Assembly (NCBI RefSeq): GCF_000002995.4
Contig: NW_025062475.1
Span: 13,734,687-13,798,686 of the forward strand
Source of the DNA: Brugia malayi
Taxonomy: Eukaryota; Nematoda; Chromadorea; Rhabditida; Onchocercidae
Length of the DNA: 64,000 nt
Direction: 5' to 3'
The notes under the pieces were generated by a model. It saw only the letters and a program-made list of their open reading frames with translations. It was not told the DNA's origin and did no database searches. Numbering within the stretch: the stretch's first letter is position 1; the number at the start of each line of letters is the position of its first letter. The translations under genes were made by a program, and so were the position numbers. Positions 27,101 to 39,330 of the stretch are shown in pieces.

Positions 27101-30100
27101 GATAAGCAGCCATCAACACTTCTCTGAAATGAGAAAAAAGCAATAGTGTTATAAGATTTAAAAGTAAAGTTATTAAAGATCAGTTGGTCTCTTACGATGT
27201 CCCACAAACAACCTATATAAAAGCGGAAAAGCCGGAGATTGAAGTCCAGAGATTGAACGCCAAAAGTTTTCTTTCTTTTCTTTTTTTTCTAAAAGTGTAA
27301 AAATACAGTAAACTGTGTGAATAATGAAATCATGAATTTTAAACAAGATATTCACTGATATTCACACTGGAAAGATTTTCCCAAATAAATCTTTCTCTAT
27401 TCGGAAAATAAACTTACTGCTCATTAGCGAATACCCTATGCCATAAGTACGAATATTCATGCTGTCAGCTGATTTAACTTTCCATAACTGAGAGTAAAAG
27501 AAAATGAAAAGCTTTCTAATGATTTATACTTGAATTTAGAATAAGAAAGCTAACTTTAAACAAATACAAGACATGAGAAAATCCTTTTAATCCTTCTCCC
27601 ACCCTTCTGTCTTCAATATACTTGTCTAATCATTTGTGAGGTTTTTCACACCTTCATCTTTAGGTACAAAAAACTAGGAATAAATTTGTAACTTATCAAA
27701 AATTCCATCTTTTTTATTTTTTTAATATCTTTAATTCTCGAAATAACTAGGTTCCCAAACTTTTGAGCTCCCCACTCCCTTCTAAAAAAAAAAAGAATGA
27801 GTGAAGAAAACATTGACAGAATCGGACGTAAGAATAAAAAAAGTTGATGCTTCCTAGAAACAAAACAAAGACAAATCACAGAATCTGCTCATCCTAGTTT
27901 GAATTCACATTATCAAGCTAGAGCTATCAGACTATGAAATACAATCATCTTCAAGGAAATGAAGATTAAACAAATCTGACACCAAAAAGTAGTAATCAGA
28001 ATCTTGAATTGTTATATAAAATTTCAACTTTTTTAATTCACAAAAAGGTATCAATTCTTTAAGCTGTAACTGATCAATGCCTCCGTCACTCGTCCACGTG
28101 CCTGGACAACGTGTCACGTTGTCAACCATTTGTTTACACTCATTTCACAGCCCATGGTCCGCTAATTGACCACGATATGCAACTCGATCATATCAAGTTG
28201 CATTTATATAATGTGAGAGTTTTGTTGGAGATAGAAACGCTTGTTGCATGGGAATTATATTTTCTTCTTTTGAATAATCGATTTTAATTAAATATTCTCA
28301 AATATTTCAACATATTATAATATGTTAAAATTAATATTTAAATAATATCTGAAGAAAGTGAAAATTGAAAAAAAAAATAAATAAAAATAGAAAATAAAAA
28401 TGATTTATGATAAAAATTAGTAATATGTGATCAATTTAACAAAGCTTTCATCAATCATCAAAATTATATAATTTCTAGAATTTTCTAGTAAAACTATACT
28501 GTTTGATTAGTTTTAATAATAATAATAACATTTGGACGAAAATGTTAGAATTTAACTGAAAGAAAATTGAATATACAGAAAAAAAAAAAAAAAAAAAGGG
28601 GGAAAAAGGGAAAAAGTCTTTTAATTTTCTAAACTATTAAAACTGATAATCAATGCAAAATTTTGTCTTATTCAGCAAAAGGTAATTAATAATTGATAGG
28701 ATAATGTATATCAATTTTAGATTTGTTTATTTTATTTTATTTATTTATTTATTTTTTGAAACAATTCTTATTGATGCTTCATCATCCTTCTCTTTCCCAG
28801 ACTTTTATTATCGTATTATCATCGACTGTAAACTTTTGGCAATCTTTTTCTTTTTTCTCTTCTGTCTTTCTCGTTATTTCTTTATCATTGAAAATCAGAA
28901 GAAGAAAAAAGAAGATATGATAATTGTTTACTCTTCTATATAGCAAATACTCTTCTCTAATTTTTTCCCTTGATGATATAATAAATAGATGCAAAAAATA
29001 TCATTTATAGTATTTTATTTATTTATTTATTTTTTTTTCTTATTTCATTTTTATCAGTAACATTACAGTATCTTCTTCTATTCATAGACAAAAGAGAAAA
29101 ATGAAAAAAGTAAAAAAAAAAAAAAAAAAGATTACGATCATTCAATTACTTTGATAATGATAATAATGATATTGTTTGTTTTGTTTGTTTGTTTTATGCA
29201 GTGCGTTTATAAAAATTTAATATTCAAATATCCATTAACTGATTTTCTTTTTTGTATATGATAACATTTTGTTAATCATATACAACCTCCTCTTCCCTGT
29301 CTCTCTCTCTCTCTCTCTTTTCTCATTTATTTAAATGTATCAAATAAGAAAAATACTAGAAAAAGAAAAAGAATTGATAGTTTTAAAGTGCCAATTTAAG
29401 AGGTCATAAAATGGCAAAGAAACACGATGAAAATGGAAATAAAATGTCAAGCTATAAGAATTGAGAATGATTTTGCTTTGCAAGGTCAGCTATCACAAGA
29501 TGCGGGAAGAAGAAGAAGAAGAAGTGATGAGACATGAAAATCACATGAATTATTCCAAATGTAATTATTTCAAAAAAAAAAAGTCAGAAAAAAAAAAGAT
29601 AAAAATAAATATGCAAATTGATTTTTCATTATTACAAATTTGTAAATGTCCTACATTTTATCAATAAAACCATTTTGAAACATTGATGTAATCAACAGAA
29701 TAATAGAGTTAATCAAGGAAGTAATTAATTCCTATATAATACATAAATTATTTTAATTTGTACAATTATTATTTAATAATAATTTTAATGTTATTCTAGA
29801 AATCATTTTAAATTATTATTTAAATTACCATTTAATAATTGTTCAAATTATTTCAAAATAAAATTATTTAAATTATCATTCAATAATTTTAATATTTATT
29901 GTATCATTAATATGATATAGTTTATTTTATTTATTTCTAAGCTTATTGAAATATTATCTTATATCTATGATATATAATCGTATTAGTACAAAATGTTTAA
30001 ATAAATTTTAAAATTTTTTATAGAAATATGAGATATAATTAAGTTAAGAAAATTTTAAATTCTTTTGGTCTTTTCTTTTCTTTTTTTTTTCTTCAAAGAT

Positions 30101-31751
30101 ATACAACAAAAGTTGTTGTTTCTTCTTTTTTTTTTCTTTATTTTTATTATAAAGTGAAATTTTAAAAAAATTTTTTGAGCAAATAGCATATTCTGAACAT
30201 TTAATCTATATGCAATTGTTTTTTTTTTTTTTTTTTTCTGTGCTAATAAATGTACTAAACAATACTTATAACAATAATACAAATATGTTTGATATGATTT
30301 GTTGCTGTCTTTTGAGACCAATCATTTACCATCACTTTGCTCAAATTGCTATCATTTATTGGCCAATAAAAATGTGAAATGTAGCTCAATAAGTGGCATT
30401 GTACTTATTTCAAATTAAAATTGAAAGGAATAGATGTTTTAGAATTATTTCTGTATTCTATCCTTTTTTTTTTACACAAAAAAAAATCTAATCTCTAGCT
30501 TATAATTTCAAAAATATAAATTTGTAATGCATTATATTCGTTTATTTTAGTTTTGCTGTTTTTTTTTTTCCACCCCAAAATTTTTAAACTTTCTTAGTTT
30601 TTTAGAAAGTCTTGTTTGAAATTTGTAAATTTATAAATTAACTACTTACATCTAATTGTTTTTGTTTTTGTTTGTTTTTTTTTTAATCAATGTGATGTAG
30701 ACGATAGAAGGAATTATTTCATAGTTTTGTCATTTATTACTCATACAACTCAATTGGAAAGAAGAATGAGAGAGAAGAGATAAGGTTTTGTCGATTGGGA
30801 AAAAAAAATGAAGAAATGTAACATTTAGAAGTGATCAAAAACAACTAAATGAAATGAGTCAAAAAATACTGCGTTTAATTAATTAATTAATTAGCCAATT
30901 AATTAATTATCTTCACAAAAAAAGAATTTCAAAAGTTCAAAAATGAATGAAATTAACACTAACTGTGATAAGCTAAAATGATTTGTGCCATAAAAGAATG
31001 GATTTGGCTGTGATGCGGCAGCTGCCGCCGCTGCTGCCGCTGCTGCTGCCGCTGCTGTTGCAGGATTTCCAAATGCTGCGGTAGCGGAATCATTATTGAA
31101 GCATTGTACAGTCATTGATGATAACGGATTATGCGTTGTTGCTGCCGCTGCTACCGCTACGGCTGTTACGTCAACGTTACTACCAGTTTTCATATTATTT
31201 GAATGCTAAAAAAGAAAAAATAAACACTTGTGAATATTAATTCAGAGAAATACATTTTCAATGTTTAAATACAAAATGTTTAAAATTTACGACTGACTTC
31301 GTTCAAATGTTTAATTTGTAAACAGAAACGTAAACATGTACGTATGTGTATGTAAGTATGTGTTTGTGTTTATTATAATGTTTTGTGATTAATTTGTAAC
31401 CTGAAAGATATAAATGTTTGAATTTCAGGTCATTTCATTTTGTGAATTTTTTCATTTATCGATCATTTCTGAATCAAAGTTTCATGAATTTATTTATTTG
31501 TTAATCAATTCTGAGTTATTTTTAAGATATTCATTTGTTATAATTAATTAGCATAACAATAAAATACTAGAAATGACCTCAGAATTGGTCAACAACGGTG
31601 CAAGAGGTGAAAAAGTTGGTGACGAGAATGCTGAACCATGTGCTGAGGATGATGAAGATTGTCGACATGACGGAATTGGTAAATAATTAATACCGGTAAC
31701 CGGAAAAGGTGGTACTGAACCACATTCCAATGATATACTACCAACTTCCAT
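18139..31751 (-). CDS. tra-1: GLI/Ci-family zinc-finger transcription factor, TRA-1 orthologue (long form)
   Basis: Twenty-two exons: 31751-31578, 31205-30964, 27123-26951, 25594-25335, 25237-25188, 25062-24910, 24800-24611, 24197-24078, 23769-23605, 23517-23342, 23129-23026, 22951-22846, 22747-22560, 22384-22262, 22134-22020, 21892-21778, 21663-21555, 21327-21188, 20854-20686 (donor uncertain), 20259-20000, 19185-19120, 18315-18139. Every junction keeps phase; about 1124 residues, close to the 1110 I recall for C. elegans TRA-1. Five C2H2 fingers span residues 389-537 with GLI hallmarks: KAQYMLVVH in finger 2, [10 protein letters not shown] in finger 3, [16 protein letters not shown] in finger 4, [10 protein letters not shown] in finger 5. 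A basic KKKRPKR (616-622) is a likely nuclear signal. The N-terminal part has a poly-Ala tract of about 14 residues. In C. elegans TRA-1 is the last regulator of sex determination, a repressor of male genes in the nucleus; the role in this species is inferred. Weak points: exon 1 donor (GTCATT), exon 6 donor (GTTGGT), and possible further 5' exons. Confidence 0.87.
19437..19550. repeat. 51-53 bp tandem duplication in a tra-1 intron
   Basis: A unit beginning CATGAAATCTAAATGCAGAA and containing TCAAGCTCGTCGA occurs at 19437-19487 and 19488-19540, with the start of a third copy at 19541. Copies differ by a few bases and a 2-nt insertion. It lies in the intron between tra-1 exons 20 and 21. Confidence 0.85.
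20659..20664 (-). promoter_or_regulatory. Candidate internal poly(A) signal of tra-1
   Basis: AATAAA overlapping the stop codon of the read-through form of tra-1 exon 19. It is placed to make a shorter mRNA. Confidence 0.45.
20660..20854 (-). CDS. tra-1: tra-1 alternative terminal exon (short form)
   Basis: If exon 19 of tra-1 is not spliced onward, it stays open for 64 codons and ends in TAA at 20662-20660, giving a protein of about 965 residues that keeps all five fingers. An AATAAA poly(A) signal overlaps this stop (20664-20659). Exons 20-22 further on are clearly protein-like and in phase, so both endings look usable. Three donors inside the exon are in the phase needed for exon 20: GTTATT after 20686, GTATTT after 20710, and GTAATG further upstream. 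C. elegans tra-1 also makes two mRNAs, but its short form ends after two fingers, so this is a different arrangement. Confidence 0.5.
   Translation of the reverse strand, partial: TCLRPMKLPIQRPEEVQDDLYIYNSNATATPAALSSHHPMKIKTKQECGIYKNEQIGYYYYMSE
25887..26160 (+). pseudogene. cox1: Nuclear copy of a mitochondrial cox1 fragment (NUMT)
   Basis: The plus strand of a tra-1 intron reads, with shifts, as mitochondrial cytochrome oxidase subunit I: a segment with TFYPP, then [38 protein letters not shown] and DRNFN. TGA falls where COX1 has Trp (before TFYPP and before TSYL), which is the invertebrate mitochondrial code. The fragment is broken: a frameshift with missing codons after the YPP motif, an in-frame TAG after INFIVTI, a codon deletion before DRNFN, and several substitutions of residues that are invariant in the enzyme. 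The pattern of the preserved residues resembles filarial COX1 as I remember it. It runs opposite to tra-1 and has no function as a protein. Confidence 0.85.
28091..28122. promoter_or_regulatory. Overlapping palindromes with E-box (CACGTG) inside tra-1 intron 2
   Basis: GTCCACGTGCCTGGAC (28092-28107, arms GTCCA/TGGAC) is followed by the inverted repeat ACAACGTG-T-CACGTTGT (28106-28122). The patch is CpG-rich in an A/T-rich intron and lies 1 kb upstream of tra-1 exon 3. This could be a bHLH or bZIP binding site of an internal promoter or enhancer. Function is inferred only. Confidence 0.35.
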
Positions 31752-32139
31752 GTTATCGTACTTATGTGATTACTTAATTTGAAAATTTTTAAATTTTAGA
31801 CAAAATTCTGCTAATATTCGACTAATATTTAATATTTCTTACTGTAACACACCATAGTGATATTATTCTGATAATGTAGAAATGATTCCTGAAAATAAAC
31901 AGTATAAAAATTGAAAAATAATTTAGCCTGTAAATGTATCAACGAATAATTTCATCAATAATAAATTAACAAATTAAAACTTTTTCAGCTAATTAATCAT
32001 CACATGAATTTTATTACATTTCTAGGAAATAAATATGAAAAAATTTAATCCAGATGTTTAGAATTAAAATAATTATGAAGAGTTAAAAAAAAAAAGCAAC
32101 AATTTTATTATTGTTAACATCATAAATATCAACCATCCA

Positions 32140-32226
32140 ACAATCATCTAACCAATCACTTAAGCAACCAATCAACCAATCAACCAGTCAACCAAACAAC
32201 CAATCAACCAAAACAACCAATCAATA
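32140..32226. repeat. CAATCAAC-type degenerate tandem repeat
   Basis: Repeated CAACCAAT/CAATCAAC 8-mers with several point changes, about 400 bases upstream of the tra-1 first exon. Confidence 0.8.
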
Positions 32227-33906
32227 AGCCATCTTATTGATCCTAGAATAATTTTATTTTTAGAAAAAATTCAAAAAAAAAAAAAAAAATGACTATTTTA
32301 AGAAATTTTTTGTCACTTTTTTGCAAGACTAAAATGAGTTCATTCCTTTTTAAATTCACTTTTTATCCCTCTCTCTCTCTTTCTCTCTCTCTTTCCCTCT
32401 CCCGTCCCCTCACATCTTCATTCCTTCCCTTTCCGTTTTGAAGGAGCTATACAGTATACCAAAGAACTGGTTTTTTCCGCTCTAACATAAAATTGATCCG
32501 GTTACACGAGTGTATAGCTTTATGAGAAGATGCTGTGTTCTGATTCTGATAGCTATAAATAAAAAAAAAGAAAAACCTTTCATTCCTTTTTCTTTTGCTT
32601 TGATCAAAATAGCATTCAAACGAAATGACTATTGCGCTTAACAGGAGTAAAGAATATGTTAATTGATACTTTTGCGCATGAAACATGAAATAGTATAACA
32701 ATGAAAGCGCAAATGTTTATTATCTTTTGCGTCTATTTTTAGAAATTTAAAATATAATTTCTTTCCATTTTTTTTTTTTTTTATTTTTTGCTGTTGAAAA
32801 ATTTTAATATATTTAAATATGATATCATACAGTAAAATTAATTCAAATTTTAATCATACATTTAATTCAATCATTTATTGCAATTGATTGAAGACTAAAA
32901 ATTGTAAATATCATTTTCTTTTGTTTTTTTTTTTCCTCAAAAGTAAAATAATAAATGGATAAAATGATTTTTATTCAAATAATTTAATAAAATGTCAAAA
33001 AAAAAAAAAAAAAAAAAATTAGAAGAAATTAAGATAAATAATCTTAATCAAAAATTTATCATAATGTATCATTTTGCTAAATTTGATAAAAAAAAATAAT
33101 TATCATGATGTTAAACAGAACAGTTTTACTATTAAATTAATTTAATATAATAAAATAAAAAATGTTATTTGATTAAATTTGAAATATTTTTGAATTGTAA
33201 TGATAATAAATGTGACAATATTCAAGTGAAATATCAAAATTAAAAGATGACAAATGTTCAATGCAAAGGTAATTTTCATGTTGCTATTGTGGAGGTGAAA
33301 ATTGAGATGTTGAATTTTTGTTGCAGAAAAAGAAAATTAAAAAAAAAAAAAAGAAGAAAAGGAGAGAGGGAGAGAAAGAGAGAGAGGGAGAGAGAGAAAA
33401 AAAAAGCGCAATTTTGTTCGTCAAAAATCAATTTTGTTCATTAACGAAGTTATTTTAAAAAGGTGGAATATTCTGGAACACAAGGGAGAAGTTTTGAGAA
33501 GAACCATTGATAGAATAGAATGAATAAAATTAAAAAAAATAGCATAAAATAAAAGATCACAGAAAAAAAAAAAAGATAAGATAGAAAGAAATGTATTGAA
33601 ATTAAATAAAGTGATATATGATAGTGAATGGAAAATTTGATGAGTTGAATTATCAATAAAATGAAAAAAAAAAAAAAAAAAAAATTAGAAATGATAGTTG
33701 AAAATGAAAATGGAAAAGTAAAAGTAAAGAAATGAGAAAATAAATGGAAAATGTTGGGGTTTAATAACACTGATAAACCAAAATGACAGGCAATTTTTGT
33801 TAGAGTAAATTTAGGAAAATTGTTGAAAACACATTCCTAACATTAAAAGTTTTTTTTTCTTTTTTTTTTTTTAAATTTTTTTTTTTTTAGAAAAAAACTT
33901 TTTATC

Positions 33907-33924
33907 TTTTATTCATGGGCGGTC
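33907..33924 (+). promoter_or_regulatory. Candidate TRA-1/GLI binding site upstream of tra-1
   Basis: TTTTATTCATGGGCGGTC. The C. elegans TRA-1 consensus, as I recall it, is TTTTC-N4-TGGGTGGTC. This site keeps the exact spacing and differs at two specified positions (A for C in the first block, C for T in the second). It sits about 2.2 kb upstream of the first tra-1 exon, so autoregulation is conceivable. A single match in 64 kb could be chance. Confidence 0.35.
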
Positions 33925-35694
33925 GATTTTGATTTAGGTAACTGATCAACGATGACATATGTGAATTTAATTGAACTTTGCAAAGTAACAAAATTACTGG
34001 TAAAACCAATCATTTAACAAATAATTTTTTTTTTTTTTTTTTTCAACTCACAAATTATTTATCTGTAAAATGTAAATACTGTATTTTTTATATATGTAAT
34101 TTTCTTAAAAAAAAAAAAAAGTGGAGAAAGAAAGAAAGAGAAAGAGAAAGAGACAAAATATGAATGGAATAAAACAAATGCGAAAGATTATTTCTGGAAA
34201 GAAAGAAAGAGAAAAGGAGAAGGAGAGAGAGAGAGAGAGAGAGAGAGGGAGAAAGATATCTTTTTAATTTACAAAATTCTTTTCTTAAAAAAAAAAAAAT
34301 ATTTGAAGAAATATTTAAATTTATTTCATTAGTTTATTCTAATCTTTAATAATTTTTTTTTTTTTTTTGTAAATATTCATATGATAAATGCTATTTTGTC
34401 ATTTCTTGCATATCAAATACAATGTTAATTATTAAATAATAAGTTAAAATCTGAATATTAATAATGTCATAAAAGAGAAATGAGAGAGAGAGAGAGGGAG
34501 AGAGAGGGAGAGAGAGAAAGGAATAAAATGGTACATGTAAAAAGAATTGAGTAAATATGTTGCCTTTTTTCCTTTTGTAAATATTTTTGAATTAATTTTC
34601 TTTTGTTGAAATTAAAGTTTAATAAAAAATAAATGCATATACGTACATACGTATACACGTTTATACGTGTACGTGATAAATTAACATCGTGATACTTTTG
34701 AAAAATGATAAATGATAAATAACAAATGTTAACTATTTCTTATCATATTATTGTCGATATTATATTGTTATCTGTTATCAACAATGCTAATGATAAGCAT
34801 AAAGCAGAGCACATAAATGAAGATATATGAAAAATTGAAGTTTTGAAAATTTTTAAATTATTTGTCAGAATCATTCGCGTAAATCAAAAAAAAAAGCACA
34901 TACGTACGTTCACGTTTATTTTGCAAAAAAAAAAAAATGCAAAAAAAAAAAAAAGAAATTATTATGACGAACACTTCAAAATATTTGAAATTACTATTTG
35001 GTATGCATCATTACTTACTTTTTAACAAAATGATCTCATTACTTTTAACTTTTAATCTTTTAATTTTTATAGGATATTACTTTAATCTTTTTTAAAACTA
35101 TCTGATAGAATCTCATAACTTTACGTTAATTTGTGTGGTTTTCTTGATTTACGTGAATAACTTGGACAAATTCAAATTTTTCAAAATTTCGATTTTTTGA
35201 GAAATTGTTTTCACATACATTTTTAGCTCTAAATTAGTAATTATAATATTTTAAAAAAAGGATTAGCCACGAAATTGAAATGTAAAATTAAAAAATATAT
35301 TTCTTAATTAAAGAAAGGTGAAAAAAAAAGAGACAAAAATATATTTTTACTTTGAAAGAATTATCAATGTAAATTTGGAAGATGTCATCACCATCATCAT
35401 CATCATTTTCTTCTTGTCCCCTCAATGTCTCCTGATCCTCTCTCTCTAACCATTCATTTTCTTCTCAGAAAAGAATACAGAAAGAGAGAGAGAGAGAGAG
35501 GAAGAATGGGAGGGAGAGGGAGAGAGAAAGAAAGAGGGAGTGAGATAGAAGAAAAAAAACAAATAAAAAAAATTGAATTCCACGGAAGGAAACGGAAAAA
35601 CTAAATGTAAAAAAGTGCAACAAAATAGCAACACTGTGACGTAGTTTTTTTAGTTTTTTTTTTTTCGGAGGACAGACAGACTAGACTTACTCTT

Positions 35695-35758
35695 GACATG
35701 CCTCACTCTCGACATGCTTCATTCTTGACATGCCTTATTCTTGACATGTCTCACTCTC
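35695..35758. repeat. Four tandem copies of a 16-bp unit
   Basis: GACATGCCTCACTCTC and three variants start at 35695, 35711, 35727 and 35743. Copies differ at two to four positions, mostly transitions. The array lies upstream of tra-1. Confidence 0.9.
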
Positions 35759-36352
35759 GAGTAGTTCAAATTGTTGCAATATGCACTTCGATAGTTTCAA
35801 CAACAACAACAAAAGAAAACAAACATCGTAGATCCGTAGAGAATCCTAAAAAAAAAAAAAAAAAAAAAAAATGTTATCAAAAAAAAGAACTTTTCATTTC
35901 TAAATATTTTCAATTGATTATTATCACAAAAAGTTTTTTTTTCAATTATTAAATTATATGAAACCATTAAATTTAAAATCAATTTGAATTTGATGGTTGA
36001 ATTGTCAAAAGTTGCCGATTTCTTCGTTCCATTTTTTTTTCCTTTTTTTTTTTTCTTTTAATCATGCAAAGTAAGTAGAAATGATTAGAATTAAATTTAT
36101 GATATCATCAAGAAGTGTTATTACTCTGATAAAAATAGATAAATTATAAAATATCAAATTGCTAATGCTACAATCAAAGAATTAGGTAAATAAATTAAGC
36201 AAATGAAAAGTAATAATAATTTATTGTTATTGTTTTTTTTTTTCTTTTTTTTATTGCTATATATTATTGCAATGATAATTAGTTGACAATAAGAAAAATG
36301 ATAAATTTCTTGTCAACTAGTAAGTGAACATTACTGTTATTGGTAAGTTTGC

Positions 36353-36387
<35 letters not shown>

Positions 36388-36745
36388 TTTTAGTGTTAAA
36401 AGACAAAATAAATCCTCAAGAAACAAATCATTGATGATGATAATGTTTGTCGAACAAATACAATTGTAATGGGTAAATTTTACAATGAATTCATAAATTA
36501 ATCAAAGAGTTTGGGCAAAAATTTAATTAATTAATAAAGCAATGTAATAAAATCGATTAATTAATTAATAAAACAAAAGTTTAAAAGAAAGGAAGCATAT
36601 TAAGAATGATAGTGCAATGATTTGGAAATTTTTACCCACCCATTCATTCAGTGTTTCATTCGCCAGGAAAAAATATCGATGAAAATTGTAAAAAATGAAT
36701 TGATAGTTAAAAATTTTTGTTAACTTGTAAAACAGTAAATGTAAT

Positions 36746-36804
36746 GCTACTGTTACCCATGCATTCTTACCCTTTGGGTAATCGATTCATTTTGCAACAG
36801 TAGC
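36746..36804. repeat. Nested inverted repeat
   Basis: Outer arms GCTACTGTT (36746-36754) and AACAGTAGC (36796-36804) are perfect complements. Inside them is TACCC-TTT-GGGTA (36768-36780), and a second TTACCC (36753-36758) can pair with the same GGGTAA. The sequence is of mixed composition unlike its flanks. It could be a hairpin RNA or a binding-site palindrome. Confidence 0.6.
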
Positions 36805-37704
36805 AGCCATTTGGTAATAATCATTTTAAACAAATGAAAATGAACAATTTGAAATTAACTACCCATTTTTGCAATTGCCGAAATGTGATCAATTATAAGT
36901 CATCGATTGGAAAATTTAAGAAAAAAGGAAAAAAAAAAATCATTGCAACATCTGTTACTTAAAAAAAAAAAAAAGAAAAATGTATTTTTTAAAAGTACTA
37001 AAGTATGAATAGCCTAGTGCATAATAAATTTAATTATTGTTATTTTGATATTTGATAAATTAAAGCTAAAATCATAACTAAATAACTTTCTCTCTCTTTT
37101 TTTTTGAAAAAAAAACTGAAAGCTAAAAATTGTTTATTAATAATAATAGCTAATGCTAATTCATATAAGCTTGTCCATTATGCATTATCTTTTAAAAACG
37201 ATTTAAATTATTTTTATATAAAAATAATTTCTGTTTTACTTTTACTTATACTAAACTTTTATTATTGTACTTTTCATTTATTCTATAATTTTTTCAGTAC
37301 ATTTTTTTTTTTAACTTATATTACATTTTGTTCGCAAAAAAAAAAAAAAAAAATAGAAAAAATATCGAATATTAATGTACAATGAGAGAAACTAATGTTT
37401 TTATTTTTCCTTTTCAGTGATTTTTTGAAAAATTAAAAGATGGATGTAGTAGCATATGTTGAAATTTTTTTTTGAAATTGCTGAAATTCAAAAGAAAAAA
37501 AAAATTTTTTTTAGAATTTATTTTGCAAATATGGAAGAAAATTGCTTTTTATTACAAAATCTCTTGTAAATTTAAAATTTCAAATGCTCACTTCTTGATT
37601 TCTTTCTAATATTTAATATAAATTAAATATTTGTTTTTTTCGCAACTTTCTTTTTTCTCCAAAACAAAAAAAAAATAACAAAAATGCATTCCATATAATT
37701 CTTA

Positions 37705-37820
37705 ATCATCGCTCATTAAATTAAACTTACCATTACTCATTAATCATTAAACTTATCATTGCTCATTAATCATTAAACTTATCATTACTCATTAATCATT
37801 AAACTTATCATTGCTCATGT
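37705..37820. repeat. Tandem 26-bp repeat, about four copies
   Basis: The unit CATTACTCATTAATCATTAA plus ACTTAT recurs; alternate copies have TTGCTC in place of TTACTC. This alternation suggests a doubled 52-bp higher-order unit. Confidence 0.85.
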
Positions 37821-38173
37821 ATATTAGTTCAATTTTGTATAAAATTTATACATATATATATGAATTACATTAAATATTCTAAACCGGAAATTAGACTATT
37901 CCAACAACAAAAAAAAAAAATTCCTTAGAATGATTATTCCCACACTTTCATCTTGTAAAGCTTTTAAAAAAAAAAAAAAAGATACAACGATCTAAAAGAG
38001 AAAAAAAAAAAGGAAAAAATAAATTAATTCAATCTTTCCGATCTTCTCAAATCAAATCAGCTTTTTTTTTTTTTTTTTTATATCCTTTACAAATACATAT
38101 AAATGTATTGTTTACATATTTTATGCAGATGAACAAACCTATCATATTCTTTCCCTCTTCCTTCTTCTCTTCC

Positions 38174-38206
<33 letters not shown>

Positions 38207-39040
38207 ATTTTTTCATTTGCTTTAAAAGATAGTAATATGCAAATGAATGATTAGATGAGCATTTGCCCGGATGTTTAATTGAGATTGTTGCACAGATGTT
38301 TGAAACAGATAGAATAGATACTATCAGTGATATCAGTTAACAGTTAACAGCTGCAGATGATATGAAAGATTCACACTACAATTCTTTCTTATCAATAATT
38401 TTTTTTTAGAAAAGGAAAACTCATTTATGAAAAAAAAAGAAAGAGCTAATGAATGAATGAATGGTAAATGAAATTTGAAATGAAATTAATTATAATTATT
38501 CTAACTTTTTCAATTTATAAATAGTATCAAAATTTTATTTTTAATTTCAATAATGCCAACAATAATGTTAATTAAATTATTATCATATTGAAATGAATAA
38601 TTAATGAAAGCTTAATTAAACATTATATGTGGATTGTGTAATGAATAAACGAAAAAATAAAAATGCTAAATGAAAAAGTAAAATAGCAAATATTTGAAAA
38701 AGTGAAATAGAAATGAAAAAGTAAAATAGATAAAATGAAAAAGTAAAATAGATATATATTTAATTTCTTTTTTCATGCATTTCAGTTAAATTCAATTCGT
38801 CGTTGTTAGAAATAATTTTTTTTTTTTTGATTTGTTTAATAATTTTTTTGAAAAGTGCTAATGAGAATTGTGAAATTTTAATTGATAATTAGAATTGCAT
38901 TTGCTGTTGTAACATGCTATTAAATCATTGCTAATTTAACAAATTTTAATCTTAAAAAAAAAAACATTTCTATTTTAGCTATCTTCTCTTCCTTTTTTTT
39001 TTTCTTTTTAGCTTAATTTATCATACAAAAACATCTTTTT

Positions 39041-39330
39041 ATATTAAATATTCACAATAAAAAGTGAAGTGTAATTAGACTAAATTAATAATAAATTAAC
39101 ATTTGAATTAAAATTAATTTAAATATATTAATACTTATTAATACTAAATATATTAATAATATATATTATTTCTTTCAATTGTAAATAAATATATTAAATA
39201 TTCACAAGAAAAAGTGAAGTGTATTTAGGCTAAATTAATAATAAATTAACATTTGAATTAAAATTAATTTAAATATATTAATACTTATTAATACTAAATA
39301 TTATTTCTTTCAATTTTAAATAAATTTAAT
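39041..39330. repeat. 150-bp tandem duplication
   Basis: The segment starting ATATTAAATATTCACAA at 39041 recurs at 39191 with nearly the same sequence through AAAGTGAAGTGTA, TTAATAATAAATTAACATTTG and the following TTAATACTTATTAATAC. The second copy lacks about 15-20 A/T bases near its end and has a few substitutions. Confidence 0.88.

Noticed and set aside
27932..28129. 65-codon minus-strand frame starting [12 protein letters not shown]
   Set aside because: It lies in tra-1 intron 2. Exons 2 and 3 already join in phase without it, and there is no good donor; the frame runs through the palindrome.
32447..32701. 84-codon minus-strand frame that could be an upstream tra-1 exon
   Set aside because: There is an ATTTATAG acceptor, but the stop lies in frame and no donor joins it to the exon at 31751.
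35698..35952. Plus-strand frame MPHSRHASF... read through the 16-bp array
   Set aside because: The frame is created by the tandem repeat and a poly-A run; no signal peptide cleavage pattern or splice partner.
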